DNA of 64,000 bases from Paracoccus sp. M683 (GCF_007096355.1 NZ_VKDF01000005.1:62001-126000), one strand, 5' to 3'; counted from the stretch's first letter, positions 19,971 to 29,302 are shown. Notes: generated from the letters alone by a model not told the origin. Numbers and translations are program-made.

Positions 19971-20061
19971 ACTGTGGGCGGTGTCTATCCAAGCGGGACG
20001 AGGGCTGCAAGTCGAAAATCGGGCGCTTGCCCAACTTTCCGGCGATCGCTATGCGCCCGGT

Positions 20062-21282
20062 ATGACGTATGCGGATGTGATCATTCTGGGGGGCGGAGCA
20101 GCCGGGCTGTTCTGCGCGGGCGAGGCGGTTCAGCAGGGATTGCGGACCGTGGTGCTGGAACATGCGGCGCGGCCAGGCGAGAAGATTCGTATCTCGGGCG
20201 GTGGGCGCTGCAACTTTACCAATCTGGCCACGGCGCGTGACAGGTTCCTATCGGAAAATCCGCGATTCTGTGCCTCGGCGCTGGCCGGTTTTTCGCCGGG
20301 GGATTTTGTCGCCATGGTCGACAGGGCTGGCATAGCCTGGCACGAAAAGACCCTGGGGCAGTTGTTCTGCGACGAAAAGGCCACGCAGATCACCCAGATG
20401 CTGCTGGACCGGATGAAGGGTGCCGAACTGCGCTTGCAGACCGCGGTGACCGGTGTAAGGCGTGACGGACGCGGCGGCTTCGCGGTCACCACATCGGACG
20501 GGCAACTGTACGCTGCTCAGGTGGTCGTCGCAACGGGGGGCAGGTCGATCCCGAAAATGGGTGCCACCGGGATCGCCTATGATATCGCACGCGACTTTGG
20601 CCTGCGGATCGTCGAGCCGCGGCCGGGGCTGGTGCCGCTGACCTTTGCGCAGCAGGATCTGGATCTGTGCCGGCCACTGGCGGGCCTGTCGGTCGAGGCC
20701 GAAATCGGTCATGGCGGCGGCCGGTTTCGCGATGCATTGCTGTTCACGCATCGGGGGCTGTCGGGGCCGGTGATCCTGCAAATCTCAAGCTTCTGGAAGC
20801 CGGGCGAGGCGCTGGCCGTCAACCTGGCACCGGGAACTGATGTTGCCGCCGAACTGAAGGCACAGCGCGGCCGGGCGGGGCGCGTCGCCGTGGCAACGGC
20901 GCTGTCGCGTCTGCTGCCCGAGCGATTGGCGCAGGCCATCGCCGTTGAACTTGCGCTGTCTGATGCCCGGCTGGCCGATCAGCCAAATCCGGTGCTGGAC
21001 AGGATCGGCGCGCGGATCAACAGCTGGCATCTGCGACCCGTCGGCTCCGAGGGCTATCGCACTGCCGAGGTGACGTTGGGCGGGGTCGATACCCGTGATC
21101 TGGACGCCCGCAGCCTTCAGGCCCGTGACGTGCCGGGCCTGTTCTTCATTGGCGAATGCGTCGATGTGACGGGTTGGCTTGGCGGGTATAATTTTCAATG
21201 GGCCTGGGCCTCGGCCCATGCCGCCGGACAGGCATTGGGGCGCGCCGGACCTGGGGACGACGCGGCACCGGGGCAGGGGTGA
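20062..21282 (+). CDS. YhiN/HI0933-type FAD-dependent oxidoreductase
   Basis: 406 residues. The N-terminal dinucleotide-binding loop GGGAAGLFCAGEA is at residues 10-22, and the family hallmark GGGRCNFTN is near residue 48. The C-terminal GECVDVTGWLGGYNFQWA is the second FAD contact region. The open frame runs upstream through the tRNA, so I start at ATG 20062, where similarity begins; no strong ribosome binding site is visible. The reaction of this flavoprotein family is not established. It converges on kdsA. Confidence 0.88.
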   Translation: MTYADVIILGGGAAGLFCAGEAVQQGLRTVVLEHAARPGEKIRISGGGRCNFTNLATARDRFLSENPRFCASALAGFSPGDFVAMVDRAGIAWHEKTLGQLFCDEKATQITQMLLDRMKGAELRLQTAVTGVRRDGRGGFAVTTSDGQLYAAQVVVATGGRSIPKMGATGIAYDIARDFGLRIVEPRPGLVPLTFAQQDLDLCRPLAGLSVEAEIGHGGGRFRDALLFTHRGLSGPVILQISSFWKPGEALAVNLAPGTDVAAELKAQRGRAGRVAVATALSRLLPERLAQAIAVELALSDARLADQPNPVLDRIGARINSWHLRPVGSEGYRTAEVTLGGVDTRDLDARSLQARDVPGLFFIGECVDVTGWLGGYNFQWAWASAHAAGQALGRAGPGDDAAPGQG

Positions 21283-21349
21283 AACCCCGTGGCCCCGCAA
21301 GGCGACGCACCAGGTCAAGGCCGCCGCCTGGCCTGACGCGGTTGGCCGG

Positions 21350-22186
21350 TCAGGGGCGCAGCGGATCGGCCTTGGCCAATGCGTCGAAGGCCATCAACGA
21401 ACGGACAAGGGCCGGCATCTGATCCAGCCGGACCATGTTGGGCCCATCCGAGGGCGCGTTGTCGGGATCCTGATGGGTTTCGATGAAGACGCCGGCGATG
21501 CCGAGGGAAACGGCCGCGCGCGCCATGACCGGGGCAAATTCGCGCTGCCCGCCCGAACTGCCGCCCTGGCCGCCCGGCTGCTGCACCGAATGCGTTGCAT
21601 CCATGATGATCGGATAGCCGGTTCGGGCCATGATCGGAAGCGAACGCATGTCGGTGACCAGCGTGTTATAGCCAAAGCTGGATCCGCGTTCGGTCAGCAG
21701 AATCCTGTCATTGCCGGTCGAGGCGACCTTGTCGGCCACATTGGGCATGTCCCAGGGGGCAAGAAACTGCCCCTTCTTGATATTGACCACCGCACCCGAT
21801 TCGCCAGCCGCCAGCAACAGGTCGGTCTGGCGGCTGAGGAAGGCCGGGATCTGGATGATGTCGACCGCCTGCGCCGCCGCGCGGGCCTGTTCGATGTCAT
21901 GCACATCCGTCAGCACCGGGCTGCCGATCCGGTCGCGCACCGTCGCCAGAATCTGCAATCCCTCGTCGATGCCGATCCCGCGCTGGCCCTTCAGAGAGGT
22001 CCGGTTTGCCTTGTCATAGCTGGCCTTGAAAACGTAGCTGGCGCCGACTTTGGCACAGGCTTCGGCCATGGTTTCCGCGATCATCAGGGCATGGTCCAGC
22101 GTTTCAAGCTGGCACGGTCCCGCAATGACGGTCAAAGGCTGGTTATTGCCGACCTTCAGGTCGCCGACCGAAACGGTTTTCATCAT
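21350..22186 (-). CDS. kdsA: 3-deoxy-8-phosphooctulonate synthase
   Basis: 278 residues, the usual length. KdsA condenses phosphoenolpyruvate and arabinose 5-phosphate to Kdo-8-phosphate. Motifs IAGPCQLE (residues 21-28), FKASYDKANRTS (about 53-64) and DATHSVQQPGG (about 200) are intact. The start ATG 22186 overlaps the kpsE stop as ATGA, so Kdo synthesis is coupled to the capsule-export genes here. This fits the group 2 capsule systems, where Kdo links the polysaccharide to lipid, or general lipopolysaccharide needs. Confidence 0.95.
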   Translation of the reverse strand: MMKTVSVGDLKVGNNQPLTVIAGPCQLETLDHALMIAETMAEACAKVGASYVFKASYDKANRTSLKGQRGIGIDEGLQILATVRDRIGSPVLTDVHDIEQARAAAQAVDIIQIPAFLSRQTDLLLAAGESGAVVNIKKGQFLAPWDMPNVADKVASTGNDRILLTERGSSFGYNTLVTDMRSLPIMARTGYPIIMDATHSVQQPGGQGGSSGGQREFAPVMARAAVSLGIAGVFIETHQDPDNAPSDGPNMVRLDQMPALVRSLMAFDALAKADPLRP

Positions 22187-24087
22187 GATGACACCTGTTC
22201 GCGAAGAATAGAGGCTGTCAGCGACAGCATGAGATAGATCCCCGAAAAGATCAGAAACGCGACCAGCGTGTTCTGGAACGCCTTGGGATAGGTGGCCTCG
22301 TCGGGTGGGATCGGGGCTACGGACATCGACAGATAGCGCACCTGCTTGTTCGCCTCGATCCGCGCGGTTTCCAGTTGCGCCGCCGATTGGGCCAGCAATT
22401 CCTGGCGGGTGGCCAGATCGCCCTCGGCGATGCGCAACTCGCCCGAGATCGACGCCAGCGAGGCCCGCGTCGCGTTGCCCTGCGTCAGTTGCAGGCGGGT
22501 CTGTGCGATCATTTCTTCAATGCGAGCAATCTCGCCGTTCAGCGTGTCGACGCGGCTTTGCTGCGGGCGCGGATTGGCCATCAGCGTGCCCAGTTCAAGC
22601 TGCTTGGTGTTCAGCTGAATTTCCAGCTGGGCGATCTGCTGCATGACCACGCCACCCTCGGCAACCGGGTCGAGAACCCCCAGGTCCTGCTGCAATTCCT
22701 GCACCCGGCGCTGTGCCTCGACCACCTTGGTCTCGGCATCCTGATAGGATTCCATCGCGCCCTTCATCTGATCTTCGCGAAGCCGCGCTGTCATCTGGTC
22801 GACCTGGCCTTCGGCATAGTCGATCAGCGCCAGCGAGAAATCCTGGCTAAGCTGCGGGTCGGGGGCGATCACCTCCATGTTGATCATCCCCTCGGTCGGG
22901 TCATAGCCGATCTTCACCGATTTCTGATAAACCTTATAGGCGGCCTCGTTCGTGGCATCGGCGGCGAGCCGCTGAACCGGATCCATCGCGGGGTCCTGGA
23001 AGGCGCGCTTGAAACCCAGATCCTGGTCCAGCCGCAGCATCGCATCGCGCGAGGTCAGGTAGCTTTGCACCGCGACGGAATCGGGGTTGGTGGCCATCTG
23101 CGTGCCCGAGAACAGCCCGCCCAGTTCGCCCGATCCGGCGGGGCTGGCCTGCTGGATCTGGAATTGCGACTTGGTGGCGTAAAGTGGGGTGGCGATGTTG
23201 AAATAATACCAGCCGGCGATAAAGGTCGGCAGAAAGACGAAGAAGGCCAGCCGCACGAACACCATGGCCAGCCTGCGGCGGCGGCGGCGCGCGATGTCCT
23301 GCTGGATCCGATAGATTTCGGCGGCGCGCTTTTCCTCAGTCATCTCCTCGCGCGAGGGCAGCGCCGGCTTGGATGGGGGCGTCGGCACGGCGGGCGGCGT
23401 GGCCCTGGGTGCCGCGGGCAGCTTGGCCTTGCCGCGCGGCAGGACAGAGGGGACGTTCTTCGCCGGGGCCGCCTGCGCCCGCGCGCCTTCGGCCGAGAGA
23501 ATGCGGCTGACGGCGGTGCGGTGCGAGGGGTCGATCCCGCGTTCACGCAGGCGCAGAACGGCCTCGTGATCGGATGACACCTCGATCTGGTGCAGCGCGG
23601 CAATGCGGCGGGCGATGCGCAATTGCCGGTCTGTCAGGTTCTCGGCCCGGATCAGCGCCAGCTTCGCTTCCAGATCATCATCCGCTTCAACCGGGGTCAG
23701 GACGGCAGGCTGATCGTCGGCACTGTCGTCATCCCTGGCTGCGCCTGATCCGGCGGGGGGCGGCCCGGCCGTGGGAAAACGCCGGTCGCCAAAGCCATCA
23801 TCGGTCGGGCCGGTCTGCATCAACGATTCGGCCGAAGGCCGGCGGTCATCGGTGACATCGTCCCCGGACTGGTCCGAAATCGTCTGATCCGGGGCGGGGT
23901 CGCCCTTTTTCCGCACCGTCACATGAATGCCGGTCGGGGTGAACGGCCCCGCGGCATCGCCCGGCGGCGGGGCGCCAGTCTGCCCCGACAGCGCCTCGGC
24001 CTGCGTTGCATCCGTCGGCGGAGTGGCGTCGCGCGCAGGCCCGATCCGGTCCAGGTGAAAGCGGCTGGCCTTAGGCGGTGTAGTCAT
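22183..24087 (-). CDS. kpsE: Capsule polysaccharide export inner-membrane protein, KpsE/Wzz type, with long N-terminal extension
   Basis: 634 residues, against about 380 for E. coli KpsE. Residues 1-270 are an acidic and proline-rich cytoplasmic extension. A helix-rich block at about 155-210 precedes a basic stretch (RRRRR, about 270). A membrane segment follows at about 274-294, then a long periplasmic coiled-coil region (about 430-570) and a second membrane segment at about 605-630. This is the polysaccharide co-polymerase/export layout. I start at ATG 24087, overlapping kpsT by 17 bases; the upstream frame is the kpsT shadow. It probably spans the periplasm with KpsD. Confidence 0.82.
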   Translation of the reverse strand: MTTPPKASRFHLDRIGPARDATPPTDATQAEALSGQTGAPPPGDAAGPFTPTGIHVTVRKKGDPAPDQTISDQSGDDVTDDRRPSAESLMQTGPTDDGFGDRRFPTAGPPPAGSGAARDDDSADDQPAVLTPVEADDDLEAKLALIRAENLTDRQLRIARRIAALHQIEVSSDHEAVLRLRERGIDPSHRTAVSRILSAEGARAQAAPAKNVPSVLPRGKAKLPAAPRATPPAVPTPPSKPALPSREEMTEEKRAAEIYRIQQDIARRRRRRLAMVFVRLAFFVFLPTFIAGWYYFNIATPLYATKSQFQIQQASPAGSGELGGLFSGTQMATNPDSVAVQSYLTSRDAMLRLDQDLGFKRAFQDPAMDPVQRLAADATNEAAYKVYQKSVKIGYDPTEGMINMEVIAPDPQLSQDFSLALIDYAEGQVDQMTARLREDQMKGAMESYQDAETKVVEAQRRVQELQQDLGVLDPVAEGGVVMQQIAQLEIQLNTKQLELGTLMANPRPQQSRVDTLNGEIARIEEMIAQTRLQLTQGNATRASLASISGELRIAEGDLATRQELLAQSAAQLETARIEANKQVRYLSMSVAPIPPDEATYPKAFQNTLVAFLIFSGIYLMLSLTASILREQVSS

Positions 24088-24724
24088 AATACTGCCTCGC
24101 CTCGTCAAGTGTTTCGAACATATACAGTTTGCCGTCACGCATGATTGCCGCCGAGCGGCAGAATTTTTCGATGGTGCTGGGCTGGTGCGACACGACGATT
24201 ACCGTGGCGTTGCGCAGCCGGTCATGCAGGACCGAGCCTGCCTTTCGGTTGAATTCGGCATCGGTGGTCTGGGGCATGCCCTCGTCGATCAGATAGATGT
24301 CAAACTCCAGCGCCAGCAGTAGCGAAAAGGTGAAACGCTGGCGCATGCCGGCCGAATAAGTGCCAAGCGGCATGTCGAAATATTCGCCGATATCGGTCAG
24401 CCAGCGGCAGAATGCCTCGACATAGTCGGGGTCCAGCCCATAGATTCGCGCGATATAGCGGGCATTTTCGTTGGCCGAGTGCCGGGCCACCACCCCGCCC
24501 ATGAAACCAAGCGGAAAAGAGATGCGGCAGTCGCTGCGGATATCGCCCTCATCCGGTTTTTCCAACCCGCACATCATGTTGACCAGCGTGGTCTTGCCCG
24601 TGCCATTGGGCGCCAGGATGCCAAGCGAATTGCCAAGCTCGACCCGGAACGAGGCGCGGTCAAGGATCACCTTGCGCTGCTTGCCTGTCCAGAAGGACTT
24701 GGAAACATTGTTAAATTCGAGCAT
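24071..24724 (-). CDS. kpsT: Capsule polysaccharide ABC exporter ATP-binding protein, KpsT type
   Basis: 217 residues. Walker A is APNGTGKTT (about 38-46), the ABC signature is YSAGMRQR (about 131), and Walker B leads into LIDEG (about 153), followed by a switch His in VSHQPS. Length and sequence fit the KpsT/Wzm-partner family that powers capsule export. The membrane partner KpsM is not next to it: upstream is a divergent, unrelated gene. It forms an operon with kpsE and kdsA. Confidence 0.88.
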   Translation of the reverse strand: MLEFNNVSKSFWTGKQRKVILDRASFRVELGNSLGILAPNGTGKTTLVNMMCGLEKPDEGDIRSDCRISFPLGFMGGVVARHSANENARYIARIYGLDPDYVEAFCRWLTDIGEYFDMPLGTYSAGMRQRFTFSLLLALEFDIYLIDEGMPQTTDAEFNRKAGSVLHDRLRNATVIVVSHQPSTIEKFCRSAAIMRDGKLYMFETLDEARQYYDYTA

Positions 24725-24909
24725 TGGCGAGAGTGTCCGTTCCGTCCTTGAATCCCGTTAAGGGGGCCGTTCACGCCTATCGCCCGGCGGCAGCTTGCCG
24801 GAACATAGGTCTGTGCCCCCTCGCTGTCCAGTTTTGACCCGCAGTTGCTTAGAAATCGTTACTTTGCGGCACTGAAATTGCCGAAAGATCGAATATATAG
24901 CCCGCTGAC

Positions 24910-25524
24910 ATGAATGATCTTGTGAAGGAAATCGCGGACTGCCGGCTATGCGCCACAAGGTTCGCCGCCACCAGAACGGCCCATGCGCCGCGCCCGGTGG
25001 TCTGGTTCCGGCCGCAGGCCCGGCTGCTGATTGTCGGGCAGGCGCCGGGGCTGCGCGTGCATGAAAGCGGCCGGCCCTTCACGGACCGTTCGGGCGAGCG
25101 GCTGCGCGAATGGATGGGCGTGGACGAGGCGACATTCTATGACCGCGACCGGGTCGCCATCGTGCCCATGGCCTTCTGCTTTCCGGGCTATGACGCCAAG
25201 GGTGCCGATCTGCCGCCGCCCCCGCTGTGTGCCGCTACCTGGCGCGACCGGGTGATGGCGCTGCTGAAGCCGCGGCTGACGCTGCTGGTGGGCGGGCATG
25301 CCCATCGCTGGCATCTGGGCGCAGCGGCGGCTGGCGGTGTGACCGCAACGGTGGCGGATTGGCGGGCCCATGGGCCGGGGGTCTTTCCTCTGCCGCATCC
25401 AAGCTGGCGCAATACCGGCTGGCTGAAGCGCAATCCCTGGTTCCAGGACCAGCTTCTACCCGAATTGCGGGGCGCGGTGGCTGCCGAACTGGCCGCATCG
25501 GGTGGCGCGGCGGGGGGCGGCTGA
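24910..25524 (+). CDS. Uracil-DNA glycosylase superfamily protein (family-4-like)
   Basis: 204 residues. The motif-1 region is GQAPGLRVHESGRPF (about 38-52) and motif 2 is HPSWRN (about 160). Four cysteines are placed as in Fe-S UDGs: CRLC at 11-14 and two more near residues 93 and 108. The acidic or polar residue that activates water in family 4 (GEAPG) is Gln here, so uracil excision cannot be assumed. It stands alone, divergent from kpsT across 185 bases, with an AT-rich ATATATAG just before the start. Confidence 0.75.
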   Translation: MNDLVKEIADCRLCATRFAATRTAHAPRPVVWFRPQARLLIVGQAPGLRVHESGRPFTDRSGERLREWMGVDEATFYDRDRVAIVPMAFCFPGYDAKGADLPPPPLCAATWRDRVMALLKPRLTLLVGGHAHRWHLGAAAAGGVTATVADWRAHGPGVFPLPHPSWRNTGWLKRNPWFQDQLLPELRGAVAAELAASGGAAGGG

Positions 25525-25587
25525 CCGGCTTGCCCTTTGCCTCGTTGCGCATTACCCCGATTGCGCCACGCCACAGGGGACGCTGCC

Positions 25588-26334
25588 ATGACCGCGCTGG
25601 ATGATCTTGCCACCACGCCTTTTCACCAGGCCGAGCCGCCGGCGCGGGCGCGGATCCTGTCCAGGCTGGCCGATACCCGGCTAAGCGTCGCGCTGACGGC
25701 CGAGCCTGTCGGTGATGACATCGAATTGCGCATGTTCCCGTTGGAGGGCGGTCAGGTGGCTCTGGCCTGCGATACCGATGAACGATTGGCCGATTTTCTG
25801 AACGCGCCGACGCCCTATGCGGCGATGCCGGGTCGCGTGCTGGCGGGGCTGATGGCCGATGCGGGGGCGGGGCTGCTGATCAATCCGGGCCACCCGTCCG
25901 AGATGCTGCTGGATGCCGACCTGCTGGGCTGGCTGCGCCACGCGCTGGATGCCGCGCCGCAGGCCGAAATGGCGCGGCTGGCCCTGCGGGCACCTGCGGC
26001 CGCGACCCTGGCGGCACTGGCCGGTCCGCTGGCGGAACGGCTGGCTGATCTGCGCGGGCTGATCTCGGGCGCGGCGCTTGCTGGCGTGGCAGGCGGTGCC
26101 GCAGGACCCGACAGCCATCTGCTGCTGGTCGCGGGGGCCCCGGCCGAGGACCAGCCCGCCATCGCCAAGGCCCTGGCCGAGACGCTGGCCTTCCTGCCCG
26201 AGCAGCCGGGCGGCGTGGATGTCAGTTTTTCGGACGCGCCGCCGCCGGAATCGGCGCTGCGCTTTGATCTGGCCCCGCAGGATAGGCCTGCCACCCGCCC
26301 GGCACGTCCGAAAGGCCCGCCGATCCTGCGCTGA
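25588..26334 (+). CDS. SseB-like protein
   Basis: 248 residues from ATG 25588, with AGGGGA upstream at good spacing. The N-terminal half (MTALDDLATTPFHQ, then TDERLADFL and MLLDADLLGW) matches the SseB N-terminal domain found in many Rhodobacterales. The C-terminal third is Ala/Pro-rich and ends in a proline- and arginine-rich tail. No membrane segment or catalytic motif is seen. Function unknown. Confidence 0.7.
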   Translation: MTALDDLATTPFHQAEPPARARILSRLADTRLSVALTAEPVGDDIELRMFPLEGGQVALACDTDERLADFLNAPTPYAAMPGRVLAGLMADAGAGLLINPGHPSEMLLDADLLGWLRHALDAAPQAEMARLALRAPAAATLAALAGPLAERLADLRGLISGAALAGVAGGAAGPDSHLLLVAGAPAEDQPAIAKALAETLAFLPEQPGGVDVSFSDAPPPESALRFDLAPQDRPATRPARPKGPPILR

Positions 26335-26373
26335 TCGGTTGCCAGCCCCGCTGCAACCTGCGAAAAGACGCGG

Positions 26374-27066
26374 ATGACCGCACGCACCAAGGCCCTTTCC
26401 GTCCATCTGCTGACCGCCACCGGCGTCATTTTCTCGATGCTCGCGGTTCTTGCCGCGGTCGAGGGGGACTGGTCGGAAATGTTCCTGTGGTTGCTGGTCG
26501 CCTTTGTGGTCGATGGCATCGACGGCCCGCTTGCGCGGCGCTTTGACGTCAAGACCCATTGGCCCAGCTATGACGGGGTGATGATGGATCTCATCATCGA
26601 CTACCTGACCTATGTGTTCATTCCCGCCTTTGCGCTGTTCAAGTCGGGGCTGCTTTCGGGCTGGACGGGGTGGTTCCTCAGCTTTGTCATCGTTTACGGC
26701 AGCGTGATATATTTTGCCGATACGCGCATGAAAACAAGGGATAATTCATTCGCGGGCTTTCCGGCGTGCTGGAACATGGTGGTGCTGGTTCTGTTCGCGA
26801 TAAAGCCGCATTGGACCATCATCGCCTTCGTCGTGATCACGTTGGCCGCGGCGATGTTCACCAATATCAAATTCATCCACCCGGTTCGCACCGAACGCTG
26901 GCGGGCGATTTCACTGCCCATGGCCGTGGCCTGGATGCTGTTCGGCCTGTGGGCGATCGCGGTGGATTTCCATCCGTCAAGCTGGGCGGTCTGGGGTCTG
27001 GTGATCACATCGGTCTGGCTGCTGGTCGCGGGGGCGGTGCAGCAGTTGATCCCCGAAAGGGCTTGA
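26374..27066 (+). CDS. pcs: Phosphatidylcholine synthase
   Basis: 230 residues with about eight membrane segments. The CDP-alcohol phosphotransferase motif is in the Pcs form: DGIDGPLARRF (residues 47-57), then YDGVMMDLIIDY (about 66-77). The enzyme condenses choline with CDP-diacylglycerol in the inner membrane, the one-step phosphatidylcholine route typical of alphaproteobacteria. It starts 40 bases after the SseB-like gene. The motif and length make the call firm. Confidence 0.94.
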   Translation: MTARTKALSVHLLTATGVIFSMLAVLAAVEGDWSEMFLWLLVAFVVDGIDGPLARRFDVKTHWPSYDGVMMDLIIDYLTYVFIPAFALFKSGLLSGWTGWFLSFVIVYGSVIYFADTRMKTRDNSFAGFPACWNMVVLVLFAIKPHWTIIAFVVITLAAAMFTNIKFIHPVRTERWRAISLPMAVAWMLFGLWAIAVDFHPSSWAVWGLVITSVWLLVAGAVQQLIPERA

Positions 27067-27120
27067 ACGAGACTGCGGGCGCGGCCAAAGATCGCTGAAA
27101 ACCGGAACCGGGGGCGCATC

Positions 27121-28608
27121 ATGTTCGGCACTATCGTCAAGCGGCTTGAAAATTCGGCGGCGGTCGTGGCGCTGACGACGGGAATGGCCCTGGCCGCGCC
27201 GCCCGATGCGATCACCTTGGGCATGGTGCTGGAGCCGCCAAACCTTGACCCGACCGGCGGCGCTGCGGCCGCCATCGACGAGGTTGTTTACGCCAATCTG
27301 TTCGAGGGGCTGACCCGCTTTGGCCCCGATGGCAGCGTGCTGCCGGCGCTGGCGGCCAGTTGGGATGTGGAACAGGACGGCAAGGTCTATGTCTTTCACC
27401 TGAATCCGGGGGTGAAGTTCCACGATGGCGCCGATTTCACCGCCGAGGATGTGGTCTTTTCGCTGGATCGCGCGCGGGCGGCGGATTCGGTGAATGCGCA
27501 GAAGGTCCTGTTCGAGGGCATCGACAGCGTTCAGGCCGTCGATCCCCAGACCGTGCGTGTGACGCTGAACGCGCCGGATGGGAATTTCCCCTTCAAGATG
27601 GCCTGGGGCGATGCGGTCATGGTCGACCCGGCCAGCGCGGCCGATCTGGCCACCAAACCCGTGGGCACCGGCCCTTTCCAATTCGCGGAATGGGTTCAGG
27701 GCGACCGGATCGTGCTGAGCGCCTTTGACGGCTATTGGGGCGCCAGGCCGGCGCTGAAAACCGCGACATTCCGCATCATCGCCGACCCGACCGCTGCCTT
27801 TGCCGCGATGATGGCTGGCGATGTGGATGCCTTTCCGAACTATCCTGCGCCGGAAACGCTGGCCCAGTTGCAGGCCGATCCGCGTTTCAAGGTGATCGTC
27901 GGCACGACCGAAGGCGAAACCATCCTGGCGATGAACAATGCCCTGCCGCAGCTAAGCGACGTCAGGGTGCGTCAGGCCATCGCCCATGCGATCAACCGGC
28001 AGGATCTGATCGACGGCGCGATGTTCGGCTTTGGCACGCCCATCGGCAGCCATTTCGCACCCCACCACCCCGATTACGTGGATGAGACCGGCAAATCCGC
28101 CTATGACCCAGAGGCGGCAAAGGCGCTGCTGGCCGAGGCCGGCGTCAGCGACCTGACCCTGCGGCTGGCCCTGCCGCCGCCGCCCTATGCCCGGCGCGGC
28201 GGCGAGATCGTGGCGGCGCAACTGGCGGCAGTCGGGATCAAGACGCAAATCACCAATATGGAATGGGCGCAATGGCTGGAAACGGTGTTCAAGGGCGGTG
28301 ATTTCGATCTGACCATCATCAGCCATACCGAGCCGATGGACATAGATATCTATGCCCGGCCCGATTACTATTTCCACTATGCCCGGCCCGAATTCGTCGC
28401 GCTGATGGACCGGCTGAAGGCCGCCATCGACCCGGCAGAGCGCAGCGACCTGCTGAAACAGGCGCAGGACATGATCGCAGACGACCAAGTCAACGCCTTC
28501 CTGTTCCAACTGGCCAAGACTGGCGTGGCCGATGCCCGGATCGAGGGGCTGTGGGAAAACGCGCCGACCCAGGCCAATGACCTGACCGCGGTTCATTGGA
28601 CAGAGTGA
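27121..28608 (+). CDS. ABC transporter substrate-binding protein, peptide/nickel family (SBP_bac_5)
   Basis: 495 residues. A signal peptide ends around residue 26 (MALAAPP). The mature protein has the family-5 periplasmic-binding pattern: LEPPNLDPT near the start, DGKVYVFHLNPGVKFHDG (about 80-97), and DVRVRQAIAHAINRQ (about 280-294). It delivers a peptide-like ligand to an inner-membrane ABC importer, but no permease or ATPase gene flanks it, so it is an orphan or serves a transporter elsewhere. Ligand unknown. Confidence 0.92.
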   Translation: MFGTIVKRLENSAAVVALTTGMALAAPPDAITLGMVLEPPNLDPTGGAAAAIDEVVYANLFEGLTRFGPDGSVLPALAASWDVEQDGKVYVFHLNPGVKFHDGADFTAEDVVFSLDRARAADSVNAQKVLFEGIDSVQAVDPQTVRVTLNAPDGNFPFKMAWGDAVMVDPASAADLATKPVGTGPFQFAEWVQGDRIVLSAFDGYWGARPALKTATFRIIADPTAAFAAMMAGDVDAFPNYPAPETLAQLQADPRFKVIVGTTEGETILAMNNALPQLSDVRVRQAIAHAINRQDLIDGAMFGFGTPIGSHFAPHHPDYVDETGKSAYDPEAAKALLAEAGVSDLTLRLALPPPPYARRGGEIVAAQLAAVGIKTQITNMEWAQWLETVFKGGDFDLTIISHTEPMDIDIYARPDYYFHYARPEFVALMDRLKAAIDPAERSDLLKQAQDMIADDQVNAFLFQLAKTGVADARIEGLWENAPTQANDLTAVHWTE

Positions 28609-28633
28609 CGTCATCGCGGCAGATCGCCTGCGC

Positions 28634-29293
28634 ATGAGCGGGCCAGAGCATCAGCCCGGCCGGGTGCCGCTGGTGGCGCAATCGGCGCGCGAACGCGATT
28701 TTCGCCGGGAATTTGCGCTGAATCTGGACGATCACCTGTCGGTGGCCTTCCGCTCGCCCCAGCTTCTGCCGGCGGCGCCGGCGCTGTGGGTGGCGGGGGC
28801 CATCGGGTTGTTCCTGGCTTTGTGGCTTCATTTCCCGAGTTTTCAGGCAGGGCAGACGGGCCGTTTTCTGCTGCTCGGCGCGGCAACGGTGGCGGGGTTC
28901 GTGCTGGCCGGGGCCTTGCTGCTGCGACCGTTGCGCTGGGTGCTGCGCGGCCATCTGGGCCGGCGGCTCAGGCGTTTGGGCGTGATCGACAGCGTGATCT
29001 CGGCCACGGTCAACCGCAACGGGGTGCATTTCTCGGCCGGTGGTCAGACGCTGAGCGTGAATTGGCAGGGGATTCATGCGCTGGAAGAGGATGACCGTGC
29101 CTTTTACTTCTGGCTGTCGCCGCTTGACGCCCATCCCTGGCCGGCACGGCTGTTTGCGGATCAGACGGAACGGCAAGAGTTTCGCGAAACCGTCCAGAAC
29201 TGGGCGGGGCGCCGCTTTGTCTCGCCCCCGGTTCTTGCGCGCATGGGACGGGCCGGACGCGAAAGGCAGCTTAGCCCCGAAAGCTGGTTGTGA
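28634..29293 (+). CDS. YcxB-like membrane protein
   Basis: 219 residues with two membrane segments (about 50-70 and 77-100) followed by a C-terminal cytoplasmic domain (VNWQGIHALEEDDRAFYFWLS) that resembles the YcxB-like family. It starts 25 bases after the binding-protein gene and may be co-transcribed with it. No enzyme motif is present and the function is unknown. Confidence 0.65.
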   Translation: MSGPEHQPGRVPLVAQSARERDFRREFALNLDDHLSVAFRSPQLLPAAPALWVAGAIGLFLALWLHFPSFQAGQTGRFLLLGAATVAGFVLAGALLLRPLRWVLRGHLGRRLRRLGVIDSVISATVNRNGVHFSAGGQTLSVNWQGIHALEEDDRAFYFWLSPLDAHPWPARLFADQTERQEFRETVQNWAGRRFVSPPVLARMGRAGRERQLSPESWL

Positions 29294-29302
29294 TCTGCAC
29301 CG

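Noticed and set aside
19606..20061. Upstream extension of the YhiN-type flavoprotein frame
   Set aside because: It runs through the tRNA-Gln gene and has no flavoprotein similarity; the family N-terminus begins at 20062.
21283..21349. Terminator between the flavoprotein gene and kdsA
   Set aside because: Only short stems (for example CCTGAC/GTCAGG with an 11-base loop) and no T-run; not convincing.
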